The translations under genes were made by a program, and so were the position numbers. Source: Nocardioides aromaticivorans (GTDB lineage Bacteria; Actinomycetota; Actinomycetes; Propionibacteriales; Nocardioidaceae). Taken from it: a stretch of 64,000 nucleotides of DNA. The stretch lies in assembly GCF_013408525.1 (NCBI RefSeq), contig NZ_JACBZM010000001.1:868001-932000 (forward strand), in the 5' to 3' direction. Under the pieces are notes generated by a model, which made no database searches, had not been told where the DNA came from, and worked only from the letters and a program-made list of their open reading frames with translations. Below, piece after piece: positions 10,943-23,327 of the stretch. How positions within the stretch are numbered: the stretch's first letter is position 1; each line of letters opens with the position of its first letter.

Positions 10943-11457
10943 TCAGACGGGCTCGGACAGGGCGAAGGTGCGCGTCGCCCTCCAGCCCTCCTCCTCGTGG
11001 TGGACGTAGAGATGGAAGTCCGTTACCCCGAAGCGGCAGTCGAATCCCGCGAGCTCGTCGAAGGCGCGGTCCAGCGTCGGGTCGTCGAGGTGGTGCGCGA
11101 CCGTGACGTGCGGGTGGTAGGGGTAGTCGAGCTCGACGGCGAGCGGTCCGCGGCGGACGGCGTCGGCGAGCTGCTCGCACTGCGAGATCCCCTCGACCAG
11201 GCCGACGAACACCACGGGCGAGACCGGCCGGAAGGTCGCCGTGCCGCGCAGGTGCACCGTGAACGGGGCGACCTTCGTCGCCGCCTCGGCCAGGTGCGCC
11301 TCGATCGCTGAGAGGTCGCCCTCGACCTCCATCGGCGGAATCAGCGTGATGTGGCTGGGGACGCCCTCAGCGGTGGGGTCGCCGATGGAGAGCCGGTAGT
11401 CGTAGAGCTCGGTGGCCCACGGCTCGGGTACGGCGACGGCGACGCCGATCACCGGCA

Positions 11458-11458
<1 letters not shown>
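10943..11458 (-). CDS. 2H phosphoesterase, 2'-5' RNA ligase family
   Basis: 171 residues with both H-x-T/S-x motifs of the 2H phosphoesterase superfamily: HITLIPP near residue 36 and HVTVAHH near residue 118. Such enzymes act on 2'-5' phosphodiester or cyclic 2',3'-phosphate bonds in RNA or nucleotides; the substrate here is unknown. The ATG shares one base with the trpS stop (TGATG), so it is translated with trpS. This genomic link of an RNA-processing enzyme to tryptophanyl-tRNA synthetase is an observation only. Confidence 0.82.
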
Positions 11459-12579
<1,121 letters not shown>

Positions 12580-13812
12580 TCACGCGGGTGCGGCCGCCAC
12601 GGACGCCCGGCGGTGGGTCACCGCCGAGACGAGGAGGATCGCGACGCCGATGGCGGCCAGCCCGGCGCCGACGAGCGCCGGCGCGCGGTAGCCGTGGCCG
12701 GCCGCGATGACGAGCCCGCCGAGCCAGGCGCCGAGGGCGTTGGCGATGTTGAGGGCGGCGTGGTTCATCGCGGCGCCCAGGGTCACCGCTCCCCCGGCGA
12801 CGTCCATCAGCCGCAGCTGGAGGTTGACCACGAGCACCGAGCCGGTCGCGGTGACGAGGAACGCGACGGGGAGCAGCAGCCACCCATGCGGCGCGGCGGC
12901 GTAGTAGACGAGCATCAGCACGATGCCGGTCGCGCCGGACAGGATCAGGCTGCGGAAGACCGACCAGGCGGCCAGCTCGCCGGCGAGCCAGGTGCCGACG
13001 ACCATGCCGAGGCCGAGCGCCAGCACGAAGAAGGGCACGGTGCCCCGCTCGAGGCCGCCGACCTCGGTGACGGTCTTCGCGATGTAGGAGTAGACGGCGA
13101 ACATGCCGCCGAAGCCGACCGCGCCGACGGCCATCGTCAGCCAGACCTGCAGGCTGCCGAAGAACTCCCGCGCCTCCTTGCGACCGCTCGCCTCCGGGTC
13201 GCCGGGCACGGACGGGACGACGGCGAGCACCATCGCGACGGTGGCGAGCGCGAGCAGGCCGCCCAGGAGGTACGTCGAGCGCCAGCCCACCTGCTGGCCG
13301 AGGAAGGTGGCCAGGGGCACGCCGACGACATTGGCCACCGACAGCCCGAGCATCACGCTGGCGACCGCCCGGCCGCGGCGCTCGGGCGTGACCAGGCTGG
13401 CCGCGACGAGGCTGGCGACGCCGAAGTAGGCGCCGTGCGGCAGTCCGTCGAGGAACCTGGCCGCGGTGAGCACCTCGTAGCTCGGAGCCGCGGCGCTGAG
13501 GATGTTGAAGACGGCGTACACGCCCATCAGGCCGACGAGCATGCCGCGGCGCGGCAGGGCGGCGCCGAAGAAGGCGAGGATCGGCACACCGACCACGACG
13601 CCCAGCGCGTACGCCGAGATGATGTGGCCGGCCGTGGGGACGGACACGTCCACGCCCTCGGCGACCTCGGGCAGCACGCCCATCGTCATGAACTCGGTCG
13701 TGCCGATGGTGAAGCCACCGACCGCGAGCGCCAGGATCGCCAGCACCGGCCGGGCGTGGGCCAGCTCGGGCTCGGACAGGGCCTCGGTCGAGGTCGCGGG
13801 CGCAGAGGTCAC
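12580..13812 (-). CDS. MFS transporter, DHA1-type drug or sugar efflux
   Basis: 410-residue major facilitator protein with about 12 hydrophobic helices. The first helix carries GGFTIGTTEFMTMGVLPEVA, typical of the AraJ/Cmx-like DHA1 efflux branch, and the loop 2-3 motif is FFGAALPRRGMLVG. GTG 13812 was chosen: the longer frame upstream overlaps the SDR gene by almost 200 bases and lacks membrane character. Substrate unknown. It lies 29 bases downstream of the SDR and may export a product of the P450/SDR pair, which is an inference from position. Confidence 0.85.
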   Translation of the reverse strand: MTSAPATSTEALSEPELAHARPVLAILALAVGGFTIGTTEFMTMGVLPEVAEGVDVSVPTAGHIISAYALGVVVGVPILAFFGAALPRRGMLVGLMGVYAVFNILSAAAPSYEVLTAARFLDGLPHGAYFGVASLVAASLVTPERRGRAVASVMLGLSVANVVGVPLATFLGQQVGWRSTYLLGGLLALATVAMVLAVVPSVPGDPEASGRKEAREFFGSLQVWLTMAVGAVGFGGMFAVYSYIAKTVTEVGGLERGTVPFFVLALGLGMVVGTWLAGELAAWSVFRSLILSGATGIVLMLVYYAAAPHGWLLLPVAFLVTATGSVLVVNLQLRLMDVAGGAVTLGAAMNHAALNIANALGAWLGGLVIAAGHGYRAPALVGAGLAAIGVAILLVSAVTHRRASVAAAPA

Positions 13813-13841
13813 GTGGGATGGTAACCGGCCCGAGCGGCTTC

Positions 13842-14690
13842 CTATTCCGAGAGGTCGGATGTCTCCGCGGCCCGCCGGGCGCGCTCCTCGTACGCCGCCC
13901 GCGCGGCGGGGTCCGCCGAGCTGAGCACGTCGCCGGCGCGCGTCGCCCGGCTCATCGCGTCCTGCACGAAGCGCGGCAGCGCCAGGCTCCCCTTGCCGAG
14001 CCCCTGGGTCCAGCGCGGGACCCACAGCTCCGGCCTCGGCCGGCGTACGGCGGCCTCGATCACCTCGGCGACGTCGTCGGCGGTCACCGGCTTGATCCCC
14101 CGCGCCGCGGGCACCCCGGCGGCCAGCTCGGTCTGCACGACGGTCGGCAGCACGACGGTCACGTCGATCCCGTCGGGCGCGAGCTCCTGGCGGATGGCCT
14201 CGCTGAACCCGACCACCGCGAACTTCGACGCGGAGTAGGTCGCACCGTGGGGCACGGCCACCCGGCCCACGGCCGAGGCGACGTTGACGATGTGGCCACG
14301 ACCGCGGTCGACCATCCCCGGCGCGACCGCCTTCACGCCGTTGATGACGCCGTGCACGTTGACGTCGAGGATGGTGCGGGCGACGCCGACGGGCTCCTTC
14401 AGCACCGGGCCCAGCGGCATGATCCCGGCGTTGTTGACCAGCACGTCGAACGGGCCGAGGTGGGCCACCTCGGCGAGGAACGCGGTCCAGGAGTCCGGGT
14501 CGGTGACGTCGAGGTGGGCGGTGGCCACGCGGTCGTCGTACCCGCTCGCGACCTGGGCGGCGAGGCCCGCGTCGAGGTCCCCGACCGCAACCCGGGCGCC
14601 CTGGCGTGCGAAGCGCTCGACCGTGGCGCGGCCGATGCCGCGGGCGCCTCCGGTGACGATGACGGACAGGTCGGCGAGGGGGCGGCTCAT
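13842..14690 (-). CDS. Short-chain dehydrogenase/reductase
   Basis: 282-residue classical SDR. It has the cofactor loop TGGARGIG near residue 13, LDVTDPDSW, the NNAGIMP motif near residue 88, the catalytic serine (NVASAVG), the Y-x-x-x-K pair in YSASK near residue 150 and a helical C-terminal extension. It would reduce or oxidise a carbonyl/hydroxyl group with NAD(P)H. It lies 25 bases downstream of the cytochrome P450 gene on the same strand, suggesting one oxidative pathway under the divergent TetR regulator. Confidence 0.88.
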   Translation of the reverse strand: MSRPLADLSVIVTGGARGIGRATVERFARQGARVAVGDLDAGLAAQVASGYDDRVATAHLDVTDPDSWTAFLAEVAHLGPFDVLVNNAGIMPLGPVLKEPVGVARTILDVNVHGVINGVKAVAPGMVDRGRGHIVNVASAVGRVAVPHGATYSASKFAVVGFSEAIRQELAPDGIDVTVVLPTVVQTELAAGVPAARGIKPVTADDVAEVIEAAVRRPRPELWVPRWTQGLGKGSLALPRFVQDAMSRATRAGDVLSSADPAARAAYEERARRAAETSDLSE

Positions 14691-14715
14691 GGTTGCCTCC
14701 GGGTCGGGCGGTTGG

Positions 14716-16056
14716 TCAGGGTCGGACGAGGTCGATGGGCTGGCCGTCCTTCGGGAACGGCAGCGAGTGGTTGTCGAGCGGCGCGACGTACGACGGGTCG
14801 ACGCTCCACCGGTGGGTGCGCAGCAGCCGGTGCAGGATCGCCTTCACCTCGGCGCCGGCGAAGTGGAGGCCGATGCACTTGTGCACCCCGCCGCCGAACG
14901 GCGACCAGGCGTAGCGGTGCGACTTGTCCTCGCGCCGCTCGGGCCCGAACCGGTCCGGGTCGAAGCGGTCCGGCTCGGTCCACAGGTCGTCCATCAGGTG
15001 CGAGAACTGGACGCCCACGGCGACATGGGAGCCCGCCGGCACCCGGACGCCCTGCACCACGGTGTCCTTGACCGCGCGCCGCGCGAGCATCGGGACGGGA
15101 GCGCGGAGCCGGAGGCTCTCCTTCATGACCAGGTCGAGCGAGGTCAGCTGCTCCAGCTCGGCCAGCGACGGGGCCTCCCCGAGCGCGAGCGACTCCGCGC
15201 GACAGCGCTCCTGCCACTCCGGGTGCTGGCCGAGGTGCTGGAGCATCGTCGACGTCGTGATCGTCGACGTGTCGTGCGCGGCCATCATCAGGAAGATCAT
15301 GTGGTTGACGACGTCGTCGTCGGAGAAGCGCTCGCCGCCCTCGCCCTCGATGTGGCACAGCACGGAGAAGAGGTCGTCGGTGCGCTCGGCCCGCTTGGCC
15401 GGCAGGTAGTGGCGCAGGAACTCCTCGAGCACCCTGCGGCCGCGGTGCGCGCGCCCCCAGCGGGTGAACGGGACGTCGGCGCGCACCACGCCGGACGCCG
15501 CCTGGACGCAGGCGATGAACGCCTCGTTGACCCGCTGCATCTCCTCCGGCGAGGTGTCCGCCGCACCGCCCATGAAGATGTCGGCTGCGATGTCGAGGGT
15601 CAGCTGCTTCAGGGCCGGGTAGCAGCGGAAGCCGTCACCCGCCGGCCACGTGTCGAGGCCACGGGCGATGGCGGGATGCATCGCCTCGACGTACGACGCC
15701 AGGCGGTCGCGCGTGAAGGCCTCCTGCATGATCCGGCGGTGCAGGTGGTGCTCCTCGCCGTCGAGCAGCATCAGCCCGCGGTGGAAGAAGGGCCCGACCA
15801 GGCGGCCCCAGGCGGGGCCGTTGGCGAAGGCCTTGTCCCCGTTGCGGAGCGCCTCCTCGCAGGCGTCCGGCCCGAGGAGCATCACGAAGGTCTGGCCGAG
15901 GAAGGGGAACGGCGAGACCGGGCCGTAGGTCTCCCACTGGTGGCGCATCAGCGCGACGGGGTCCTTCGCGTAGGCCGTCACCCGCCCGAGCAGGGGCAGG
16001 CCGTGGTCGCCACGCCGCACCGCGGGGAGGTCGCGGGTCACCTGGTCGGTGGTCAT
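14716..16056 (-). CDS. Cytochrome P450
   Basis: 446-residue bacterial P450 monooxygenase. The I-helix oxygen-binding motif is MMAAHDTSTIT, the K-helix is ESLRL, and the heme loop is FGGGVHKCIGLHFAG, in which the cysteine binds heme iron. The C-terminal region is complete. ATG 16056 gives MTTDQVTRDLP; an ATG five codons upstream is possible. No ferredoxin gene is adjacent, so electrons must come from elsewhere. Head of a probable P450-SDR-MFS unit, divergent from a TetR gene, which likely controls it. Confidence 0.9.
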   Translation of the reverse strand: MTTDQVTRDLPAVRRGDHGLPLLGRVTAYAKDPVALMRHQWETYGPVSPFPFLGQTFVMLLGPDACEEALRNGDKAFANGPAWGRLVGPFFHRGLMLLDGEEHHLHRRIMQEAFTRDRLASYVEAMHPAIARGLDTWPAGDGFRCYPALKQLTLDIAADIFMGGAADTSPEEMQRVNEAFIACVQAASGVVRADVPFTRWGRAHRGRRVLEEFLRHYLPAKRAERTDDLFSVLCHIEGEGGERFSDDDVVNHMIFLMMAAHDTSTITTSTMLQHLGQHPEWQERCRAESLALGEAPSLAELEQLTSLDLVMKESLRLRAPVPMLARRAVKDTVVQGVRVPAGSHVAVGVQFSHLMDDLWTEPDRFDPDRFGPERREDKSHRYAWSPFGGGVHKCIGLHFAGAEVKAILHRLLRTHRWSVDPSYVAPLDNHSLPFPKDGQPIDLVRP

Positions 16057-16072
16057 GGAGCACAGCCTCATT

Positions 16073-16121
16073 CAGGAAGGACATCCTGTCAACCTTCTCT
16101 CCCGGCCGTCTCCGTGACAGG
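16073..16121. promoter_or_regulatory. Inverted repeats between P450 and TetR genes, candidate operator
   Basis: The 73-base divergent gap contains CCTGTCA at 16085-16091 and its inverse TGACAGG at 16115-16121, plus the tight repeat CAGGA-N6-TCCTG (16073-16088). On the minus strand TTGACA overlaps the first half-site and could be the P450 -35 box. This is the expected place for TetR binding; the exact operator is not resolved. Confidence 0.4.
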
Positions 16122-16129
16122 GTGGAGGG

Positions 16130-16732
16130 GTGGCGGTGCAGTCGGGGACCTACAAGGGCGTGAGCGCGGCGGACCGTGCGGCGGACCGCCGCCGTCGCCT
16201 GCTCGACGCGGCGCTGTCCGTGTGGGCCGACCCCGACCAACGGACGACGATGACCGCGGTGTGCCGTGCGGCCGGACTGACCGAGCGCTACTTCTACGAG
16301 AGCTTCGGTGGACTCGACGAGGTGCTGAGCGCCGTGGTGGAGGAGGTCGGGACCGAGATCGAGAGCACCACGCTCGCGGCGGCCGACGCCGCCGGAGCCG
16401 ATCCCGCGGCCCGGATCACGGCGGCCGTCGCGGCGTTCGTCGACCTCCTGGTCGCCGACCCCCGCAAGGGCCGGGTCGCGATCATCGAGGCCGCCGCGCT
16501 GCCGGGGCTCCGGGCCCGTCGTACCCAGCTCCTGCGGCACTTCGCGCACCTCGCCGCCGAGGAGGCGCAGCACCACGCCGCCCGCCGTCACGAGGACGAG
16601 CTCGCCGGCCTGCTCTTCATCGGCGGCATGGCCGAGGTCGTCACCGCATGGCTCGACGGGGCCCTCGACGTCGCTCCCGAGGAGGTCGTCGCGACCGCCT
16701 CCCGGGCCTACCTCGGCCTCTACCCGACCTGA
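16130..16732 (+). CDS. TetR family transcriptional regulator
   Basis: 200 residues. The N-terminal DNA-binding domain (about 12-60) has the TetR helix-turn-helix TAVCRAAGLTERYFYESFGG preceded by RRRLLDAAL. The rest is the helical ligand and dimer domain, with no recognisable specificity. GTG 16130 is used. Divergent from the P450-SDR-MFS genes, it is likely their repressor. Its stop lies three bases from the stop of the convergent ABC gene. Confidence 0.88.
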   Translation: MAVQSGTYKGVSAADRAADRRRRLLDAALSVWADPDQRTTMTAVCRAAGLTERYFYESFGGLDEVLSAVVEEVGTEIESTTLAAADAAGADPAARITAAVAAFVDLLVADPRKGRVAIIEAAALPGLRARRTQLLRHFAHLAAEEAQHHAARRHEDELAGLLFIGGMAEVVTAWLDGALDVAPEEVVATASRAYLGLYPT

Positions 16733-16735
16733 CGC

Positions 16736-19700
16736 TCAGCCGGCGAGGTGGCCCCACTCGCCGGCGAGCTCGGTCCACGGCCCCACGGCGGCCACCTCCC
16801 CGTCCGCGAGTACGACGACCCGGTCGGCCTGCGCCAGCGCCGCCCGCTTGGACGTGGCGCCCACGACGGTGGTGTGGCGCTCGCGCAGGGCCGCCCACAG
16901 CTCGATCTCGGTGGCCGCGTCGAGCGCGCTCGAGACGTCGTCGGCGAGCAGGAGCTCGGCGTCGGCGGCGAGCGCCCGGGCGAGCGCCAGGCGCTGGACC
17001 TGTCCGCCGGACAGGCGCACGCCCCGGTGGCCGACGAGCGCGTCCGGACCGCCGGCCTCGGCGACGTCGGCGCCCAGGCGGGCGGCCGCGATCGGCTCCT
17101 CGAACCGGCGCTCGTGGCCGAGCTGGACGTTGTCGGCGAAGGTGCCCGACAGCACGCGCGGGACCTGCGCGACGTGGGCGACCTGACCCGGCCGCAGGAA
17201 GGCCTCGGCGTCCTGCACCTGCTGGTCGTTCCAGCGCACGGCACCGGTGTGGTCGATCAGGCCGGCGAGCGCGGAGAGCAGGCTGGACTTGCCCGAGCCG
17301 ACTTGGCCGACGAGCAGCACCAGCTCGCCGCGGGCGATGGTGAGGTCGACGCCGGCGACGCCGATCGTGCCGTCGTCGTGGACAGCGGTGAAGTCGCGCA
17401 GGTGGAGCTGGTCGAGCGGGACCCGGCCGGGCGCCGCGGGCGCAGGAGCCGCGCCGGTGACGAGGTCGATGCCGTCGGGGAGCTCGACCAGGTCGACCCC
17501 GCCGGCGAAGCGCGAGGTCGCCCGTTGCCAGGAACGCACCCCGGGCGCCTCGGTGACGACGGCGCCGGCGACCCGGCCGAACCAGTCGAACCCGTTGACG
17601 GCCGTGGCGACCAGCAGCGCGGTGGCCAGGCCCCAGACGTCCCAGAGGTAGAAGGCCCACGCGGCCACGACGCCGACCTGGACCATCACCATCGGCACGC
17701 CGTCGAGGACGGCCTGCACCCGGTGCTCGAACACCGCGGCCTCGACCCGCCCGCCGTCGACGCGGCGCAGGTGGGCGTGCACCTGCGGCGTACGGCCGGC
17801 GAGCTTGACCGTGCGCGCGGACTCGACGGCGGAGACCAGCGCGCGGCCGAAGCCCGCCCGCGCCGCCGAGGACCGCGCGGCCGAGCGGCCGGCGATCGGG
17901 CGACCGATCGACGAGGCGAGGGCGCTCGACGTCATCACGACGAGCAGCACCGCACCGGCGAGCCAGGTGCCGCCGACGAGCATGGTGAACAGCGCAATGA
18001 GCAGGCCGTTGACGAAGTCGATCCAGCGGTCGGAGTAGCGGGCGTAGCGGTCGGCGTCCATCGACCGCGCGACCACCTCGCCCGGAGGCGTGCGAGGCAG
18101 GCGGTGCCCGGCGACCTGGCCGATCAGCACCGACATCCGCACCCTCAGCATGACCTCGATCCACCAGCGCGGGTAGCGGCGGATCGCGTCGGCGAGCAGC
18201 AGCGGGCCGGTCACCAGCAGCACCGCGAGCGCGGCCGTCAGCGGACCGACCGGTTCGCCGGCGTCGAGCCGGGCGACGATGTGGCCCCACACGAAGCCGG
18301 TGAGCGCGCCGAGCGGCGCGAAGATGCTGGCGAGCAGGAAGAGCACCACGGAGTAGAGGCCCCACCACGGCCGGACCCGCATCGCGTGCCACGTGCCCCG
18401 CGCCAGGGAGGGGCCGGTGCCGACGACGGGGCGTGCCGGCGGCTCGCCGGTACGACGGCGCCCACCCACGTGGCCCGACGCGTCCAGCGGGTCGGTGAGG
18501 TCCTGCTCGTCGTCGGCCGCGCTCGCGACGAGGAGCCGCTGGAACGGCCCGTCGACCACGGCCAGCTCCTCGCGCAGGCCCTGCTGGATGACGCGGCCGT
18601 GGTCGAGGACGGCGACCATCTCGGCACGCTCGATGGTGCTCAGCCGGTGGGCGACCAGGACGCCGGTGCGTCCGCTGATCAGCCGGTCGGCCGCGGCCAC
18701 GACCCGGCTCTCGGTGACCGGGTCCATCCGCGCGGTGGCCTCGTCGAGCACGACGACCTGGACGTGACGGACCAGCAGCCGGGCGAACGCCACCAGCTGC
18801 TCCTCCCCCGCGGACAGCGTCGTCCCGCCCGGGCCGAGCAGCGTGTCCAGGCCCTGGGGCAGGCCGTCGACCCACTCGGTCAACCCGAGCTCGTCGACCG
18901 CCGCCTCGATCTCCTCGCGCGGCACGGAGGCGAAGAGGGCGATGTTCTCGGCGAGCGTCCCGGCGAGGATCTCGGTGCGCTGGGTGACCACGCCGACGCG
19001 GCGGCGCAGCTCGTGCAGGTCGAGCGTGGTGATGTCGGAGCCGCCGAGGAAGATCGTGCCGGCGGGCGGCTCGACGGCGCGCGAGAGCAGCGACGCGAGG
19101 GTCGACTTGCCCGAGCCGGTGCGGCCGACGAGCGCGACGGTGTGCCCCGCCTCGACGTACATCTCGACGTCCTGGAGCGCGAACGCACCCTCGGCGTAGG
19201 AGAAGTCGAGGTGGCGGATGCGCAGGTCGAGGGCTCCGGCCGGGACGTCCTCTCCCCCGACCGGCTCGGCCTCCACGGCGAGCAGCTGGCGCAGGCGCAG
19301 CACGGCGCCGAGCCCGGCCTGGATGTCGGGCAGCTGGTGGGCGAGGTTGTTGATCTGGCCGACGAAGATCGTGGTGACCAGGAAGAGCGTGACCAGCCGG
19401 TCGACCGGCAGCGAGCCGTGGCCGGCGAGCAGGACGCCCGCGAGGGCGACGGACAGCAGCAGGCCGTGCAGGACGAGGCCGACGCGCGCGGCGACGCGGC
19501 CCTCGATCCGCACCACGGCGCCGAACCGCTCGTGCACGAGGGCGGACAGCTTCGCCAGCCGTTGGACGGCGAACGCCTGGCCGAGGCTGGTGCGGAGGTC
19601 GTCGCGGCCCGCGATGCCCTCCTCGAGCGCGGCGGCATGGTCGGTCCAGGCCATCTCCTCGATGACCTTGAGCCGGGCGATCTCGACGAGCGCCGGGCGC

Positions 19701-20242
19701 ATGACCCACACGGTCACCGCGCCGACGACCGGGAAGAGCACGAACGCCGGCCACCAGGTGAAGCCCGCGACCAGCCACATCGGCACGGCGCCGAAGCCCG
19801 TGCGCATCGCCATCCAGATCTGCTGGCGCAGCAGCGTGCCGACCTCGTGGGTGTCGTCGTCCACCCGGTCGAGGACCTCGCCGACGGCCTGCTCGGTCAG
19901 GTGCTCGAGCGGCTGGTGGAGCGCCGCGCTGAGCAGGTCACCGCGCAGGCGGCCCTCCGCGCGGTCGACGACCCCGGCCCACACGACGCGGCCGGTGGTG
20001 TCGATCGTGGCGGCGCCGACGACGCAGAGCGCGAGCCAGCCCACGAGGGCGCCCGTGGGGTGGTCGGCGACCCGGCCGGCGAGGACCGTGCCGAGCGCCG
20101 TGCCCAGTGAGCTGATCGCGACCGCGACCACCGCGAAGAGTGCGGTGCGGCCCTTGAGGCGGCGCCAGTCGACGCGGCGGGCGGGGTCGTCGGCGACGTG
20201 CTCCGGGGCCGGAGCGGGGGCCCGGGTCAACGTCGTCGTCAC
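16736..20242 (-). CDS. Fused two-half ABC exporter (TMD-NBD-TMD-NBD)
   Basis: About 1168 residues containing two complete ABC-exporter halves. Half 1: membrane domain about 35-310, NBD1 with Walker A GRTGSGKST (373-381), signature LSAGE (476-480), Walker B VVVLDEA with catalytic E501, and H-loop H532 (VAHRLST). Half 2: membrane domain about 620-890, NBD2 with Walker A GQVGSGKSS (979-987), canonical signature LSGGQ (about 1077), but Walker B LLLADD with D in place of the catalytic E, and the H-loop histidine replaced (VVGATSKRA). So one ATP site is complete and one degenerate, as in heterodimeric exporters. GTG 20242 is chosen; TTG 20272 behind GGAGG is the alternative. Substrate unknown; not clearly linked to its convergent TetR neighbour. 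Confidence 0.88.
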   Translation of the reverse strand: MTTTLTRAPAPAPEHVADDPARRVDWRRLKGRTALFAVVAVAISSLGTALGTVLAGRVADHPTGALVGWLALCVVGAATIDTTGRVVWAGVVDRAEGRLRGDLLSAALHQPLEHLTEQAVGEVLDRVDDDTHEVGTLLRQQIWMAMRTGFGAVPMWLVAGFTWWPAFVLFPVVGAVTVWVMRPALVEIARLKVIEEMAWTDHAAALEEGIAGRDDLRTSLGQAFAVQRLAKLSALVHERFGAVVRIEGRVAARVGLVLHGLLLSVALAGVLLAGHGSLPVDRLVTLFLVTTIFVGQINNLAHQLPDIQAGLGAVLRLRQLLAVEAEPVGGEDVPAGALDLRIRHLDFSYAEGAFALQDVEMYVEAGHTVALVGRTGSGKSTLASLLSRAVEPPAGTIFLGGSDITTLDLHELRRRVGVVTQRTEILAGTLAENIALFASVPREEIEAAVDELGLTEWVDGLPQGLDTLLGPGGTTLSAGEEQLVAFARLLVRHVQVVVLDEATARMDPVTESRVVAAADRLISGRTGVLVAHRLSTIERAEMVAVLDHGRVIQQGLREELAVVDGPFQRLLVASAADDEQDLTDPLDASGHVGGRRRTGEPPARPVVGTGPSLARGTWHAMRVRPWWGLYSVVLFLLASIFAPLGALTGFVWGHIVARLDAGEPVGPLTAALAVLLVTGPLLLADAIRRYPRWWIEVMLRVRMSVLIGQVAGHRLPRTPPGEVVARSMDADRYARYSDRWIDFVNGLLIALFTMLVGGTWLAGAVLLVVMTSSALASSIGRPIAGRSAARSSAARAGFGRALVSAVESARTVKLAGRTPQVHAHLRRVDGGRVEAAVFEHRVQAVLDGVPMVMVQVGVVAAWAFYLWDVWGLATALLVATAVNGFDWFGRVAGAVVTEAPGVRSWQRATSRFAGGVDLVELPDGIDLVTGAAPAPAAPGRVPLDQLHLRDFTAVHDDGTIGVAGVDLTIARGELVLLVGQVGSGKSSLLSALAGLIDHTGAVRWNDQQVQDAEAFLRPGQVAHVAQVPRVLSGTFADNVQLGHERRFEEPIAAARLGADVAEAGGPDALVGHRGVRLSGGQVQRLALARALAADAELLLADDVSSALDAATEIELWAALRERHTTVVGATSKRAALAQADRVVVLADGEVAAVGPWTELAGEWGHLAG

Positions 20243-20300
20243 TGGATCGAGAATAGTTGCCGCCGCCGACAACTTCCTCCGGATTATCTGCTGGCGAAGG

Positions 20301-20963
20301 TCACAGGTGCTTGAGGGCCTCGCGCCGGCTCAGCGGGCTCAGCTCGTGGCCCGCCACGTAGGAGCGCACCCAGTCGGGGTGCACCTTCGCCGCCTCGCGC
20401 AGCGACCACCCGACGGCCTTGCGGACGAAGAACTCGGGGTCGGCGAGGTTCGGCCCGATGACCTCGGCGAGCAGGTCGAGGTCGACCCGGTCGCGGCGGC
20501 CGAGCTGGCTGATGATCGCCAGGCGTCGTACCCACAGGAAGTCGTCGGTCGACCAGCGGCGCACGACCGCGGCCGTCTCGGCGGGGTGGGCGTCGTGGAG
20601 GTCGGCGACCCGGTGGGCGGCCTCGTCGACGTGGTCCCACCAGGCACCGGTCCGCGCGACGTGCTCGTGGAAGGGGACGAGGGAGAGGTCGCCGCGCAGC
20701 GGCCGCAGGCCGAGCAGGACGGCGGCGGCGTAGCGCTCCTCGCGGTGGGTGGCGTCGTCCCACAGCTCGCGGGCCGTGGGGACCAGCTCGTCCGGGGAGC
20801 TCACGCCGAGGTCCCGGACGAGCGCGCGGACGAGCCGGCGGACCTCGGGGACGCGGACGCCGAGGAAGGGCATCGCGGACTTCATGTACGCCTGCTGCCC
20901 GGGCGCCAGGGACGCGTCAGCCGCGGCCCGCAACGTGCTGCGGACCGCGGCTGACAGCGACAT
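20301..20963 (-). CDS. AlkD-like DNA alkylation repair protein
   Basis: 220 residues of the HEAT-like-repeat DNA alkylation repair family (AlkD/AlkC related DNA glycosylases that remove N3/N7-alkylated purines). Typical features are SAMPFLGVRVPEVRRL near residue 30, DDFLWVRRLAIISQ and the signature FVRKAVGWSLREAAKVHPDWV near residue 183. Length matches the family. It follows icd by 20 bases on the same strand and precedes the ABC exporter; no functional tie to either is evident. Confidence 0.85.
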   Translation of the reverse strand: MSLSAAVRSTLRAAADASLAPGQQAYMKSAMPFLGVRVPEVRRLVRALVRDLGVSSPDELVPTARELWDDATHREERYAAAVLLGLRPLRGDLSLVPFHEHVARTGAWWDHVDEAAHRVADLHDAHPAETAAVVRRWSTDDFLWVRRLAIISQLGRRDRVDLDLLAEVIGPNLADPEFFVRKAVGWSLREAAKVHPDWVRSYVAGHELSPLSRREALKHL

Positions 20964-20982
20964 GGTCGTGCTCAGGCGGCGA

Positions 20983-23181
<2,199 letters not shown>

Positions 23182-23205
23182 TCACTCCTGAGCCGTGGTT
23201 GGGAT

Positions 23206-23219
23206 TCTTGACGTCAAGA
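23206..23219. promoter_or_regulatory. 14-bp palindrome upstream of icd
   Basis: TCTTGACGTCAAGA, a perfect palindrome 34 bases before the icd ATG. It contains TTGAC and could overlap a -35 box on either strand. The cognate regulator is not known from the sequence; the layout is like MarR- or TetR-type operators. Confidence 0.45.
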
Positions 23220-23255
23220 TACCTGATGACGGGGCGCAGGTCCCCCTCGGTGGCC

Positions 23256-23272
23256 ACCCTAGTGACTAGGGT
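23256..23272. promoter_or_regulatory. 17-bp palindrome upstream of the aquaporin gene
   Basis: ACCCTAGT-G-ACTAGGGT, a perfect inverted repeat with a one-base centre, 56 bases before the aquaporin start and 84 from icd. CTAG tetramers are scarce in such GC-rich genomes, which makes the site stand out. Likely operator for one of the two divergent genes. Confidence 0.45.
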
Positions 23273-23327
23273 TGCCGATGTAACCCGGCTGGTTTTCGGG
23301 AGCCGGACCGAGGAGAGGTAGACCCCC

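Noticed and set aside
14284..17343. 1019-residue plus-strand frame across P450, TetR and ABC genes
   Set aside because: Crosses genes on both strands, has low-complexity composition and no domain.
16748..20110. 1120-residue plus-strand frame antisense to the ABC exporter
   Set aside because: Composition (runs of R, G, D, H, E) is typical of antisense shadow frames in GC-rich DNA; the minus strand has full ABC motifs.
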